64,000 nucleotides of DNA from Nonomuraea jabiensis. GTDB lineage: Bacteria > Actinomycetota > Actinomycetes > Streptosporangiales > Streptosporangiaceae. The translations under genes were made by a program, and so were the position numbers. The notes under the pieces are model-generated. The model had not been told where the DNA came from and did no database searches. It saw only the letters and a program-made list of their open reading frames with translations. The stretch lies in the NCBI RefSeq assembly GCF_014204795.1, contig NZ_JACHMB010000001.1, positions 434,001-498,000 of the forward strand, in the 5' to 3' direction. Shown here one piece after another: positions 8,890-18,239 of this stretch (position 1 is the stretch's first letter; the number at the start of each line of letters is the position of its first letter).

Positions 8890-10158
8890 GTGACGAGCCC
8901 CATCTGGGCAACTCGGACGAAGACCCGCGGAATGGTGCTCGACTTGATCCGGGCGGCGCGGGCGATCAGCCGGGTGGAGCTCGTGGGGGCGACCGGTTTG
9001 ACGGCACCGACGATCTCCGAGGTCGTGCGCGAGCTCATGGTCGACGGTCTGGTCGTCGAGGCGGGGCTGGGGGCGTCGACGGGTGGCAAGCGACCGATGC
9101 TCGTCCAGCTCAATCCTTCAGCCCGCTACAGCGTCGGGGTGCAGCTGGAACGCAATACGTGCGTAATCGTCGTGGTCGATCTGGCCGGTCGGCAGATCGC
9201 GAGGATGTCGTTCAGCGGAGTGTCCTCCATGCCGCCGGAGCGCGGGCTGTCGTCGGTGGCCACCCAGGTGAACGCGCTGCTCGACACGGCGGCCGTCGAT
9301 CGCGACAAGGTGCTGGGAGTCGGCTTGGTCAGCTATGGGCCGCAGGATCGGCAGGCAGGCGTGTTGCTGACCCCGCAGCCCACCGAGGAGTGGTTCGGTT
9401 ACCCGATCGCGGACCGTCTCGCCGAGAGCCTCGGTCTGCCGGTCCTGTTGGACAACGACGCGGCGGCGGCCGCGATCGGTGAGTACTGGATGGGGGCGGT
9501 GGAGCCACGCAGCGCCTACGGCTGCATCTACATGGCCACCGGGATCGGCGGTGGCGTGGTGATCGCAGGCGAGGTGTATCGCGGCAGCTCCTCGAACGGC
9601 GTGGAGATCGGCCACATCTCCATCGACGTCAACGGGGACGAGTGTCCTTGTGGCAACCGTGGTTGCCTGGAGAACTACGCCGGCCCGGCGGCGGTGGTCA
9701 GGCAGGCGCTGACGACGCCCGGGCTTGGCCAGCGGCTGGCGCTCGACCCGGCCGGAGACGACTTCCTCACCGAGTTCGCGCGGCTCGCGGCCGCGGCGAA
9801 CGCCGGTGACCCGGCCGCCCGGGGCCTGGTCGAACGGTCGGCCCGCTATCTGGGTTACGCCGCGGTCACCATGGCCACCCTGTTCGACCTCGACACGGTG
9901 GTTCTCGCCGGGCCGAGTTTCGCGGTCGCCGGCTCGATCTACCAGTCGGTGATCCAGGAGGAGGTGGACCGCCGCACCTTCGCGCGGCGGGCTCACCCGG
10001 TGCGGGTCGTGCCATCGGTCAGCGGATCGGACGCCGCGGCGATCGGTGGGGCGGTCCTCGTCCTGCAGAGCGAGTTGACCCTCGGCCGCGGCCGTCCGAC
10101 GGACAGCGCCCAACCACTGTCCCCCGAGGGCGAGGCGGCGGACGCGACCGCCGTGTGA
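8890..10158 (+). CDS. ROK-family transcriptional regulator
   Basis: About 422 residues from GTG 8890, which follows GGGAGG at good spacing. Winged helix: RGMVLDLIRAARAISRVELVGATGLTAPTISEVVRELMVDGLV. The ROK domain has LLDNDAAAAAIGEYW, the phosphate motif ATGIGGGVVIAG and the complete zinc motif CPCGNRGCLE. It is divergent from the GH5 cellulase and upstream of a decayed beta-mannosidase/CBM42 gene, so it probably sensed a plant-polysaccharide sugar and controlled these genes. Confidence 0.87.
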   Translation: MTSPIWATRTKTRGMVLDLIRAARAISRVELVGATGLTAPTISEVVRELMVDGLVVEAGLGASTGGKRPMLVQLNPSARYSVGVQLERNTCVIVVVDLAGRQIARMSFSGVSSMPPERGLSSVATQVNALLDTAAVDRDKVLGVGLVSYGPQDRQAGVLLTPQPTEEWFGYPIADRLAESLGLPVLLDNDAAAAAIGEYWMGAVEPRSAYGCIYMATGIGGGVVIAGEVYRGSSSNGVEIGHISIDVNGDECPCGNRGCLENYAGPAAVVRQALTTPGLGQRLALDPAGDDFLTEFARLAAAANAGDPAARGLVERSARYLGYAAVTMATLFDLDTVVLAGPSFAVAGSIYQSVIQEEVDRRTFARRAHPVRVVPSVSGSDAAAIGGAVLVLQSELTLGRGRPTDSAQPLSPEGEAADATAV

Positions 10159-10525
10159 CGTCGCCGGGATGGCCTACCGAACTCATCTGCTCCGATGAGG
10201 CGCCTCCTACTTTGTTCGGATGCCTACGAAAGTGCGGCCAGCGGTGGCGCAAAACCTGAACTGTGAGTCTAAGCAGAGCTCGGAAGCTTGATCGGCGCGA
10301 AGATCGGCCAGGTCAAACCATGCCCCCAAATGGGCCTCTCCGACGACGGCGATCGACTTCAGCCCGGCAGCGTCGACTTAATTAAGTTTATTACGTGCCT
10401 CTGTGTGAGGTCCGACGCCGCCGACCGATCGGAGCTGTTCCGATGATGCGTACCACGGTCCCACGACGGATGGCACCTGGCTGCCGTGGGCGGGCCGGTG
10501 CCCGACTTTCTCTCCGGACCGCAGC
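10159..10525. other. Intergenic region with a 12-bp palindrome
   Basis: No gene is supported until the glycosidase remnant that begins around 10460-10525. ACTTAATTAAGT (10376-10387) is a perfect palindrome in a local AT-rich patch, plausibly the old promoter/operator of that remnant. Confidence 0.4.
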
Positions 10526-10822
10526 TACCGGTTCGACGTCTGCGAGGTGCTGCGCGAGGGGCGCAACGACCTTGCCGTGACGCCGAAATCCGCACTCATC
10601 TACGCCGAGGACATGGAGGGCCGTCTCGGCCGGCGGCAGCGCGCCTACCCCCACCCGTACGGCTGGTACGGGTACGTCCCCTCGTGACCGTTCAAGCGGA
10701 CGGCACGGCAGGATCGACGTGAACCTGGAACTGGACCGTGCCGACGACCGGGCGTACACCGTGGTGGCCGCGGTGGACGGACGCGAGGAACGGGTGACCG
10801 GGACCGTGCTGTCCGGCGGATG
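10460..10822 (+). pseudogene. GH2 beta-mannosidase-like remnant
   Basis: Short stretches in shifting frames match the N-terminal jelly roll of GH2 beta-mannosidases. They are YRFDVCEVLREGRNDLAV, ALIYAEDMEGRLGRRQRAYPHPYG (ending at a stop near 10687) and then RIDVNLELDRADDRAYTVVA..VLSGG (10711-10822). In intact enzymes these parts are linked by the FGWDWG motif, here degraded to YGWYGY plus stop. The catalytic barrel is missing. The gene followed a ROK regulator and was probably a secreted or cytosolic mannosidase in the same regulon. Confidence 0.55.
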
Positions 10823-10848
10823 ACCCGGCGGATGTCGTCCGGCGCCGT

Positions 10849-11124
10849 GTGGGCTTCCGTACTGTCACCATCGACCCCGACCCCGACCCCGACCCCGAAC
10901 ATGAACATGCTCTGCGGTTCGACGCCGACAACGGCACCGAGCTGTTCGAGCGGGACGCGACCTTCCTCGCCCAGCCGGCCTCGGGCGCGGGGAGGGTGCG
11001 GCTGGAGTCGCTCAACTATCCCGGCCGGTTCATCCGCCACCGCCACCACCAGCTCTGGCTCGACAAGGACCAGGGCACCTCCGCCTTCCGAGCCGACAGC
11101 ACCTTCAAACCTGCCACTTCCTGA
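10849..11124 (+). pseudogene. CBM42 / AbfB-type arabinose-binding domain remnant
   Basis: The 91 codons contain LFERDATFLAQPASGAGRVRLESLNYPGRFIRHRHHQLWL, then FRADSTF. These are two beta-trefoil repeats of the arabinofuranosidase AbfB carbohydrate-binding domain (CBM42; repeat motifs SxNYPGRxxRHR and FRAD.TF). A short DPDPDPDP tract from a C-C-C-C-G-A repeat precedes it. Only part of the trefoil remains; the enzyme it belonged to is lost, perhaps the adjacent GH2 remnant. Confidence 0.6.
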
Positions 11125-11594
11125 TCATCTGCGCACCTCGCGCACGACGGTTCATCCCCCTGGAAGGAAGCACGTTTGTGCGGCGGAACCTTGAAAGGCC
11201 CGCCCTGCTCGGCGCCATGCTGCTGGCGGCCGGACGCAGGGGTGACAGGGACCGGCATCCGTGACGTGATCGAGTACGCGGGCGCGGTGCCGGCGGCCGC
11301 CGCTCCCGCAGCACCGCCACGTCACCCGTGCGCAACCAGGTGAACGCCGCATCGTCCCACGACCCGCCGTCCACACCCACCCCCGACTCAGCAGCCCGCC
11401 GCCTCGCTCAGCGGCTGGTCGGACCAGGCCTCGGCCATGGCCGCGCGGATCAGGGGGCCGCCGCTGACGGGTGATCCCCAGCGCGCGAGCGATCTCCTTG
11501 GGCGAGCCACCCTGGCCACGCAGCTCGCGTACCTGTCAGAGGCGGAGGAGCCGCCCGTCTGAGCCTTCACCTCCTGGTATGTACGCTTACCGGT
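11125..11594. other. Gene-poor stretch with a minus-strand HTH remnant
   Basis: No intact gene is visible. On the minus strand near 11540-11380 one can read VRELRGQGGSPKEIARALGI and, after a frame change, PLIRAAMAEA and DGGSWDDAAFTWLRT. The first string resembles the helix-turn-helix start of a small actinobacterial HTH protein. I regard it as a decayed gene; the family is uncertain. Confidence 0.35.
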
Positions 11595-12608
11595 GTGACC
11601 CGCCGCCCGCACACCCGCCCTCCCGTCCTCGCGGACGTGGCGAGGGCCGCCGGCGTGTCCGTCCCCACGGTGTCTCGGGTGCTGAGCGGGTCCGCGCCGG
11701 TGAGCGCCGACAAGCGCAGGCAGGTCCTGCGCGCGATCCAGGAGCTGGGATACCGCCCTAACGCCGCGGCGCGCGCCCTGGTGACTGGCCGGCGCTCCAT
11801 CATCAGCGTGCTGACCAGCGACACCACCCGATACGGTTATACCAGCACGATACGGGGGATCGAGGAGGCCGCCCGCGCGGTCGGCCTGGTGGTCGCCCTG
11901 ACGATGCTGGACGGCGACGACGAGGAGTCGGCGCGGGTGGCCGTGGACCTCGCGCTCGACCAGCCGCTCGCCGGGATGATCGTGCTCGAGTTCGATATCC
12001 AGGGCAGCTGGGCGCTGGCGGCATTGCCCGACACGCTCCCCGTGGCGGCGGTGTCCTCCGCAGGGCAGGGCAGGAGCGTCCCGCGGGCCCTGTTCGACGA
12101 CCACGCCGGCGCGCGGGACGCGACGAACTACCTGCTCGGACTGGGCCATCGCACCGTGCACCACGTGGGGATACCGGCCTCCGGCCGGCCGAGCGGGCGG
12201 CTGCTGGGCTGGCGGGAGGCGCTGGAGGCGGCGGGAGCCCCGGTTCCGGAGATCGTGGAGAGTGACGGGACCCCGCGCTCGGGCCTCGATGCCGGCGCGC
12301 GCCTGGCCAGGCGCGGCGACGTGACCGCGGTGCTGTGCGGCAACGACGAGGTCGCCTTCGGCGTGATCAAGGCCTTGCAGGACGAGGGTTCGCGGGTCCC
12401 CGAGGACGTCAGCGTCGTCGGCTTCGACGACCATCCGCTGGCCGAGATCTGGACTCCTTCGCTGACCACGATGAGCCAGGACTTCGCCGAACTGGGGCGC
12501 ATGGCGGTCGACTTCCTGCTCGGCAGGCTGGCAGGCGTGCCGGTCGAGGCGGCGCGGTCGACCCCGCGCCTGGTCGTGCGCAAAAGCACCGCTCCACCCG
12601 CCGGCTGA
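11595..12608 (+). CDS. LacI-family transcriptional regulator of the alpha-galactoside locus
   Basis: A 337-residue repressor. The N-terminal LacI helix-turn-helix is VLADVARAAGVSVPTVSRVLSG followed by the hinge YRPNAAARALVTGRR. The periplasmic-binding-like effector domain contains DDHAGARDATNYLLGLGHR and ends with VVGFDDHPLAEIWTPSLTT. The start is GTG 11595 with no obvious Shine-Dalgarno; a TATGTA element 13 bases upstream suggests a leaderless message. Two LacI-type palindromes lie between it and the GH36 gene (12675 and 12722), so it most likely represses the galactosidase-transporter operon downstream. Confidence 0.92.
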   Translation: MTRRPHTRPPVLADVARAAGVSVPTVSRVLSGSAPVSADKRRQVLRAIQELGYRPNAAARALVTGRRSIISVLTSDTTRYGYTSTIRGIEEAARAVGLVVALTMLDGDDEESARVAVDLALDQPLAGMIVLEFDIQGSWALAALPDTLPVAAVSSAGQGRSVPRALFDDHAGARDATNYLLGLGHRTVHHVGIPASGRPSGRLLGWREALEAAGAPVPEIVESDGTPRSGLDAGARLARRGDVTAVLCGNDEVAFGVIKALQDEGSRVPEDVSVVGFDDHPLAEIWTPSLTTMSQDFAELGRMAVDFLLGRLAGVPVEAARSTPRLVVRKSTAPPAG

Positions 12609-12674
12609 CCTCGGCCCAGGAACCCTGGGAGACCGCGCGAACGCGTGATCATGCGCCTTCACGACATCTCGTGT

Positions 12675-12688
12675 TGAAAGCGTTATCA
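12675..12688. promoter_or_regulatory. LacI-type operator 1
   Basis: TGAAAGCGTTATCA is a near-palindrome with the central CG common in LacI-family sites, located between the LacI gene and the GH36 operon. Confidence 0.5.
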
Positions 12689-12708
12689 GGCCATTTCCCG
12701 TGGTCCCC

Positions 12709-12736
12709 TTGCCACATCGCTTGATAAACGTTTTCA
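12709..12736 (+). promoter_or_regulatory. Promoter with LacI-type operator 2 in front of the GH36 operon
   Basis: TGATAAACGTTTTCA (12722-12736) contains the perfect palindrome AAACGTTT. A possible -35 box TTGCCA (12709) stands about 17 bases before TTTCAT, so a repressor bound here would cover the -10 region. Together with the site at 12675 it could allow looping. Confidence 0.45.
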
Positions 12737-12774
12737 TAGCTGAACCGCACCGTATGTCCGGCTTTAGGAACGTG

Positions 12775-14898
12775 ATGACGAGCAGAACCATCCAGTGGCG
12801 TCCCGGCTCACTCGACCTGGTACTCGAGCGGCCCGAAGACGCTCCCGCCCGCATCGTGAGGCTCGGGACCGCGTCGCCCGCACCGAGCCCCGTGGCTCCG
12901 TTCCGGGTGCAGCCGCTGGTCGAGCTGATGGTCTTGGGGGAAGGCCGGGGGCTGTCCAACACCCGGTTCACTGACACCGCCGCCGGATCGCGGCTCCGGT
13001 TCGTGGACGCCGTCGAGCGGGCGGACGGCGACTGGCGGGAGCTGCGGGTGAGGCAGCGTGACGAGGTGACCGGGCTGGAGGCGACCAGTGTCTTTCGCGC
13101 CAGGACGGACGTCCCGGCCCTGCAGACCTGGACCGAGGTCACGAACACCGGGTCGGCGCCCCGGGTTCTGCAGATGGTGTCGTCCTTCGCCTCCGGCGCG
13201 CTGGCCGAGACGGCGGACGACGGCGACCTGGTCCTGTGGCGGGCGCGCGCCGACTGGTGCGCAGAGGGCAGGTGGGCGGCCATCCCGCTGTCCGGGCCGG
13301 ACGGGCTGGCGGACATCAACAGCGAACTGCACCGGCACGACGGCCGGGGCGCGCTCGTCACGGTGAGCAAGAGCACCTGGTCCTCGGGCGAGTACCTGCC
13401 GACCGGCGTCCTGGCGAGCGCCCGCACCGGCCGGGCCTGGGGCTGGCAGATCGAGCACAACGGCGCCTGGCGCTGGGAGGTGGACCGCCGCCGCGACGGG
13501 GCGAACGCCGTCTCCCTCGTGCTGAGCGGCCCCACCGACCTCGACCACCAGTGGAGCACCCGGCTGCTCCCCGGGGAGCGCTTCGTCGCTGTTCCCGTGT
13601 CCGTCGCCGTGTCCGACGAGGGTTGCCAGGGAGCGCTGGCCGCCCTCACCCGGCAGCGGAGGGCGATCCGCCGCGCGCATCCCACAGGCGACGCGCTGCC
13701 GGTCATCTTCAACGACTACATGAACACCCTCATGGGCAATCCGACCACCGAGCGCCTGCTGCCTCTCATCGACGCCGCCGCGGAGACCGGCGCCGAGTAC
13801 TTCTGCGTCGACGCGGGCTGGTACGACGACGGCGGGAACTGGTGGGACAGCGTCGGCGAGTGGCGCCCCTCGACCGGCCGCTTTCCGGATGGCGGGCTCG
13901 CCCGGGTCTTCGACCACATCAGGGCCAGGAACATGCGCCCCGGCCTGTGGCTGGAGCCGGAGGTCGTCGGGGTGCGCAGCCCTGTCGCCGCGATGCTGCC
14001 TGACGAGGCGTTCCTGAGCCGCAACGGCGAGCGGATCGTGGAGCACGGCCGGTACTTCCTCGACCTGCGCCACCCCTCGGCCAGGAAGCATCTCGACGAG
14101 GTGGTCGATCGCCTCGTGCACGACTACGGCACCGGATTCTTCAAGCTCGACTACAACGTCACCCCGGGGCCGGGCACCGACCGGGGCGCGCTCCAGCCGG
14201 GAGAGGGACTGCTCGAGCACAACCGGGCCCACCTGGAGTGGCTGGACGCCCTGCTCGGCCGCCACCCGGAGGTGATCTTCGAGAACTGCGCCTCGGGAGC
14301 CATGCGGGCCGACTACGCCCTGCTCTCCCGCCTCCAGCTCCAGTCCACCTCCGACCAGCAGGACTGGCGGCTCTACGCCGCCATCGCGGCGTCCGCGCCC
14401 GCCACGATGCTTCCCGAGCAGGCCGGCAACTGGGCCTACCCGCAGCCGGGGATGCCCGCGGAGGCTCTGGCCTTCACCATGATCAACGGTCTGGCCGGAC
14501 GGCTCTACCTGTCGGGGCATCTCGACAAGATGAGCCGGGCCGAGCGGGAGCTCGTCGCCGACGGGGTGGCCGTGCACAAGCGGATCAGGGCCGAGGTCGC
14601 CACGGCCGAGCCGTTCTGGCCGCTGGGGCTGCCCGCCTGGTCCGACGAGGTCGTCGCGCTGGGCCTGCGCACCGGTGACACGGTGCGCCTGGCCGTATGG
14701 CAACGCGACGGCGGGCCGCACGACATCCACGTGGACCTGCCCGGCCTGCGCGGCCGCCGGCTGCGGGTGGAGACCGAGTATCCGGCGACGCTACCCGGCT
14801 GGCAGCAGCGGTGGGACGCCTCCACCGCGCGGCTCACGGTCTGTCCTGCCGTACCCGGACCGTCCGCACGCCTGCTCCGCCTGCGGCCGGAGAGCTGA
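12775..14898 (+). CDS. Alpha-galactosidase, glycoside hydrolase family 36
   Basis: A 707-residue enzyme that removes alpha-1,6-galactose from melibiose- or raffinose-type sugars in the cytosol. After the N-terminal beta-supersandwich, the barrel begins PVIFNDYMNTLMGNPTTERL. The nucleophile is D459 in FFKLDYN and the acid/base is D513 in ENCASGAMRADYALLSR, both GH36 signatures; LWLEPEVVG and DLRHPSARKHL are further family motifs. ATG 12775 is chosen because AGGAA precedes it at good spacing; upstream in-frame ATGs (12700, 12754) lie over the operator. It is the first gene of an operon with a sugar importer, under a LacI regulator. Confidence 0.93.
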   Translation: MTSRTIQWRPGSLDLVLERPEDAPARIVRLGTASPAPSPVAPFRVQPLVELMVLGEGRGLSNTRFTDTAAGSRLRFVDAVERADGDWRELRVRQRDEVTGLEATSVFRARTDVPALQTWTEVTNTGSAPRVLQMVSSFASGALAETADDGDLVLWRARADWCAEGRWAAIPLSGPDGLADINSELHRHDGRGALVTVSKSTWSSGEYLPTGVLASARTGRAWGWQIEHNGAWRWEVDRRRDGANAVSLVLSGPTDLDHQWSTRLLPGERFVAVPVSVAVSDEGCQGALAALTRQRRAIRRAHPTGDALPVIFNDYMNTLMGNPTTERLLPLIDAAAETGAEYFCVDAGWYDDGGNWWDSVGEWRPSTGRFPDGGLARVFDHIRARNMRPGLWLEPEVVGVRSPVAAMLPDEAFLSRNGERIVEHGRYFLDLRHPSARKHLDEVVDRLVHDYGTGFFKLDYNVTPGPGTDRGALQPGEGLLEHNRAHLEWLDALLGRHPEVIFENCASGAMRADYALLSRLQLQSTSDQQDWRLYAAIAASAPATMLPEQAGNWAYPQPGMPAEALAFTMINGLAGRLYLSGHLDKMSRAERELVADGVAVHKRIRAEVATAEPFWPLGLPAWSDEVVALGLRTGDTVRLAVWQRDGGPHDIHVDLPGLRGRRLRVETEYPATLPGWQQRWDASTARLTVCPAVPGPSARLLRLRPES

Positions 14899-14949
14899 TC
14901 CCTTTTCAACGTGGCAGCCCTCACCTCCCACCACACACCAGGAGAATCC

Positions 14950-16275
14950 ATGAAGACGCGACGCCTTTTCCGCGGGGCAGCCGCCGCCACGTGCGGGGCG
15001 CTGCTGCTGGCCGGCTGCTCGGCGGGCAACCCCGGGACGTCCTCGGCCACAGCCGGGCCGGTCACCACGACCTGGCCTGACCCGGGTGCCGGCCTGCAGG
15101 GCGTGACCCTCACCCTGTGGATGTCGACGCAGACCGCCGCGATGGCCGACAACGTCATCAAGTCGTTCGAGGCCAAAACCGGAGCGAAGATCAACAAGGT
15201 CGTCATTCCCGACGTCTACGAGACCAACGCGCCGACCAAGCTGGCCACGGGCGCCAAACCGGACCTCGCCACCTGGCAGCCGACAGGCAGCATGCTCGCG
15301 CTGCTCAAGCCGTCCACCGCCCTGCAGAGCCTGGACGGCGCGCCGTGGCTGGCCAAGCAGACGCCGGCCATCCAGAAGCTGGGTCTGGTGAACGGGCATC
15401 ACTACGCGGCCTTCGTCAACGTCCCCTCCGTTCTCGGTGTCTTCTACAACAAGTCGGTGTTCCAGAAGGCGGGGATCACGAGCCCGCCCAAGAACTTCAA
15501 CGAGTTGCTCGCCGACGCCCAGAAGATCAAGGCGAAGGGGGTGGCGCCGTTCTTCGGCGCCGCCGGTGACCAGTGGCCCACCCAGTGGTGGCCGCAGGTC
15601 CTGCTGGCCGAGGCGTCGAAGAAGGGCCTGTGGGAGCGGGTCAGCCAGAACAAGGAGAAGTTCACCGACCCGGAGATCCTCGGCGCCGTCCGGCAGTTCC
15701 AGGACATGGTGAAGCAGGGTCTGTTCAACAAGGACGACAAGACCTCCAAGTACACCGAGTCCGGCCCGGCCCTGCTCAAGGGCGAGGCGGCGATGGTGCT
15801 GCAGCTCACCTCGTTCGCGTCGCTGATGCAGTCGACGGCGGACACGGCGACCATAGACCGGGAGATCGGCTGGTTCCCGATCTCCAAGGACGGCAACATC
15901 GCCACGTCGGTGCCCGGGGGTGACAACGCCCTGGTCGCCTTCAAGACCGGAGATCCGAAGCGGGAGGCGGGCGCCCGGCAGTTCCTGCGGTTCTGGCTGG
16001 AGACCTACTACCCCGACTACGTGAAGGCCGCCGGCACCGTGTCGATCGAGCCCGCCGTACCGACTCCCCCCGGGGTGCCGGAGGTCGTGAAGCAGGCCAC
16101 GGCCGCGCTGGACGACGCGGCCGGCTCGATGCAGCAGAACGCCGCGGTGAACCCGGACTTCTACGTGAACCTGGCGAACATGGTCAACGGGACCATGACC
16201 CCCGAACAGGTGACCTCCACCACACAGTCACAGTTCGCCCAGCTCGCCCAGGCACTCGGGATCCAGGGCTTCTGA
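14950..16275 (+). CDS. Sugar ABC transporter substrate-binding lipoprotein
   Basis: A 441-residue family 1 solute-binding protein. The signal peptide MKTRRLFRGAAAATCGALLLAGCS has lipobox LAGC. The mature domain includes VTLTLWMSTQTAAM and the hinge region VFYNKSVFQKAGITSPPKNFNELL, typical of oligosaccharide-binding proteins. The start follows CAGGAGAA. It lies 51 bases after the GH36 stop and before two permeases, so it probably captures the alpha-galactoside that GH36 hydrolyses. Confidence 0.92.
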   Translation: MKTRRLFRGAAAATCGALLLAGCSAGNPGTSSATAGPVTTTWPDPGAGLQGVTLTLWMSTQTAAMADNVIKSFEAKTGAKINKVVIPDVYETNAPTKLATGAKPDLATWQPTGSMLALLKPSTALQSLDGAPWLAKQTPAIQKLGLVNGHHYAAFVNVPSVLGVFYNKSVFQKAGITSPPKNFNELLADAQKIKAKGVAPFFGAAGDQWPTQWWPQVLLAEASKKGLWERVSQNKEKFTDPEILGAVRQFQDMVKQGLFNKDDKTSKYTESGPALLKGEAAMVLQLTSFASLMQSTADTATIDREIGWFPISKDGNIATSVPGGDNALVAFKTGDPKREAGARQFLRFWLETYYPDYVKAAGTVSIEPAVPTPPGVPEVVKQATAALDDAAGSMQQNAAVNPDFYVNLANMVNGTMTPEQVTSTTQSQFAQLAQALGIQGF

Positions 16276-16280
16276 CGGCG

Positions 16281-16300
16281 GCGGGGGCACGGGCCCCCGC
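16281..16300 (+). terminator. GC hairpin between binding-protein and permease genes
   Basis: GCGGGGGC-ACGG-GCCCCCGC is a perfect 8-bp stem four bases after the SBP stop and without a T-run. In such operons hairpins here usually stabilise or partially terminate the message so that the binding protein is made in excess (inference). Confidence 0.5.
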
Positions 16301-16339
16301 CCGCCCCCGCCATCACACTGAAAGGTGTGCAGGATCGCC

Positions 16340-17245
16340 ATGATCCCTTCTCTTTCGGCCGCTTCCGGTCGCTCGCCGCGGCGAGCGGTGTTGTACCCGA
16401 GCTCGTTCCTCGTTCCGGCGTTCGCCGTGCTGGCCGTGTTCTTCTTCCTACCGACCGTCTTCAACTTCGTCTACGCCTTCACGGACTGGTCGGCCTTCCA
16501 TGACGACATCCGCCCCGTGGGGCTGGCGAACGTCAAGGCGGTGCTGTCCAACGGCGCCCTGCTGTCGTCACTGCGGATCACCATCGTCTACGCGGTTCTG
16601 GTGGCGATCATGCAAACGGGGTTCGGGCTGGGACTCGCCCTGCTCCTGGAGCGCGACACCCGGATCAACCGGTTCGCCAGGGTCGTCTTCTTCATCCCGG
16701 TGCTGATGTCCGCCCTGGCGGTGGGGTACACCTTCCAGGCGCTCCTCAAGCCCGACGGTCCGCTCAACGGGCTCATCGGCGCTCTCACCGGCCAGCACGT
16801 GACGATCCCCTGGCTCGGCAGCACCACCTGGACGGTGGTGACGGTGGCCTTCGTGAACTCCTGGAAGTGGATGGGACTGGCGATGGTGATCTTCCTGGCC
16901 GGTCTCAAGACGATCCCGGCCGACGTGCTCGAGGCGGCCAGGATCGACGGCGCCGGCAGGTGGAGGACCTTCCGCTCCATCCGGTTCCCGCTGATCGCCC
17001 CCGCGGTGACCTTCAACGTCGCGACCGCGCTGCTGGGCTCCTTCAACGGGTTCGACACGATCCTGGCGACCACGGGAGGAGGGCCCGCCCAGCAGACCGA
17101 GGTGCTCGACATCTACATCTTCCGCGTCTACGGCAACGGCCTGTTCGCCCAGGCGACCACGATGAGCCTCGCCCTCCTTCTCCTGGTCACTCTGCTGGCC
17201 TTCCCTGTCATCGGCTACCTGCGCAAGAGGGAGCGTGTCCTGTGA
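16340..17245 (+). CDS. Sugar ABC transporter permease, MalF type
   Basis: About 301 residues starting at ATG 16340 after AGGA. Six hydrophobic segments are visible, the first being SSFLVPAFAVLAVFFFLPTV. The EAA loop is LEAARIDGAGRWRTFRSIRFP. It forms the membrane channel together with the next gene, whose GTG start overlaps its stop. No ATPase is encoded nearby. Confidence 0.91.
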   Translation: MIPSLSAASGRSPRRAVLYPSSFLVPAFAVLAVFFFLPTVFNFVYAFTDWSAFHDDIRPVGLANVKAVLSNGALLSSLRITIVYAVLVAIMQTGFGLGLALLLERDTRINRFARVVFFIPVLMSALAVGYTFQALLKPDGPLNGLIGALTGQHVTIPWLGSTTWTVVTVAFVNSWKWMGLAMVIFLAGLKTIPADVLEAARIDGAGRWRTFRSIRFPLIAPAVTFNVATALLGSFNGFDTILATTGGGPAQQTEVLDIYIFRVYGNGLFAQATTMSLALLLLVTLLAFPVIGYLRKRERVL

Positions 17246-18078
17246 GGAGCTCCGCCCGGGACTGGTCCCGCCTCGTTCACCCGGCCGTCGTCATCATCCT
17301 GACCGCCGTCGTCATCGGAATCCCGCTGTGGCTGGCCCTGGTGACCTCCGCCAAGTCGCAAGGCGAGGCGAACCTGCCCGACCTGTCCCTCCCCCGGGTG
17401 TGGCACCTGTGGGACAACTACTCCCAGGCGTTCACGCAGGGCCGCATGCTGTGGGCGCTGTTCGGCAGCCTGCTGGTCATGGTGCCGTCCGTCGCCGGGG
17501 TGCTGATCTTCGGCTCACTGGCTTCATGGGTGCTGGCTCGGCGGGCAGGGCGCCTCATGGCCGTGCTCTACTCGGCAGCGATCAGCGGGATCATCCTGCC
17601 CCCGGCCGTCGTCACGATCGTGCTGCTGCTCCGGCAACTCAACCTGGCCAGCACGCCGATCGGCATGATGCTGGTCTACATGGGCATGTACATGTCCCTG
17701 GTGATCTTCTTCGTCACCGGTTTCGTGCGGACCATACCGGTCGAGGTGGAGGAAGCGGCCCGCATGGACGGCGCACGGCCGCTCGGCATCTTCATCAAGG
17801 TCGTCCTGCCGCTGCTGCGCCCGGTCATCGCGACCGCCACGATCCTCATCTGCCTCTACATCTGGAACGACGTCTTCTACGCCTTCTTCGTGCTCGGCGG
17901 AGGGACGTACTCGACACTTCCCCTGAACCTGTACTCGGTGGCGAGCAGCAACCTGTATCAGAACAACTGGAACCTCGTTTTCGCCTACGTCGTGCTCATG
18001 AGCCTGCCGCTGGTCGTCGTCTTCGTCGTCGCCCAAAGACGGATCATCTCCGGCATCACCGGAGGAGCCGTCAAGTGA
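17242..18078 (+). CDS. Sugar ABC transporter permease, MalG type
   Basis: About 278 residues from GTG 17242, overlapping the previous stop as GTGA. The hydrophobic N-terminus PAVVIILTAVVIGIPLWLAL and the EAA loop EEAARMDGARPLGIFIKVVLP mark it as the second carbohydrate permease. It is the last gene of the GH36-importer operon and converges with the broken vWA gene. Confidence 0.91.
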   Translation: MRSSARDWSRLVHPAVVIILTAVVIGIPLWLALVTSAKSQGEANLPDLSLPRVWHLWDNYSQAFTQGRMLWALFGSLLVMVPSVAGVLIFGSLASWVLARRAGRLMAVLYSAAISGIILPPAVVTIVLLLRQLNLASTPIGMMLVYMGMYMSLVIFFVTGFVRTIPVEVEEAARMDGARPLGIFIKVVLPLLRPVIATATILICLYIWNDVFYAFFVLGGGTYSTLPLNLYSVASSNLYQNNWNLVFAYVVLMSLPLVVVFVVAQRRIISGITGGAVK

Positions 18079-18239
18079 CGGTGGCCCACTGCTGGTTGGG
18101 CTGCTTTATCGCTCTCCGGCCTTCGGCACCGCCCTGTCCACCGCGTGGGTGAGCGCGTGGACGGCCGAGAAGACCGCCCGGTCACGCTCTCGGGGCCCGC
18201 ATCGGAGCCGACGAGCCCCGGACGGTCAGCGTCGGCCCG

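Noticed and set aside
11388..13712. A 774-codon minus-strand frame across the LacI and GH36 genes
   Set aside because: It lies opposite two well-supported genes and reads Ser/Arg-rich nonsense; only a short HTH-like stretch at its end near 11.5 kb may be real.
12808..14730. A 640-codon minus-strand open frame opposite the GH36 gene
   Set aside because: It is the antisense of a clear GH36 enzyme; its translation is low-complexity and has no motif. High GC gives long antisense frames throughout the window.
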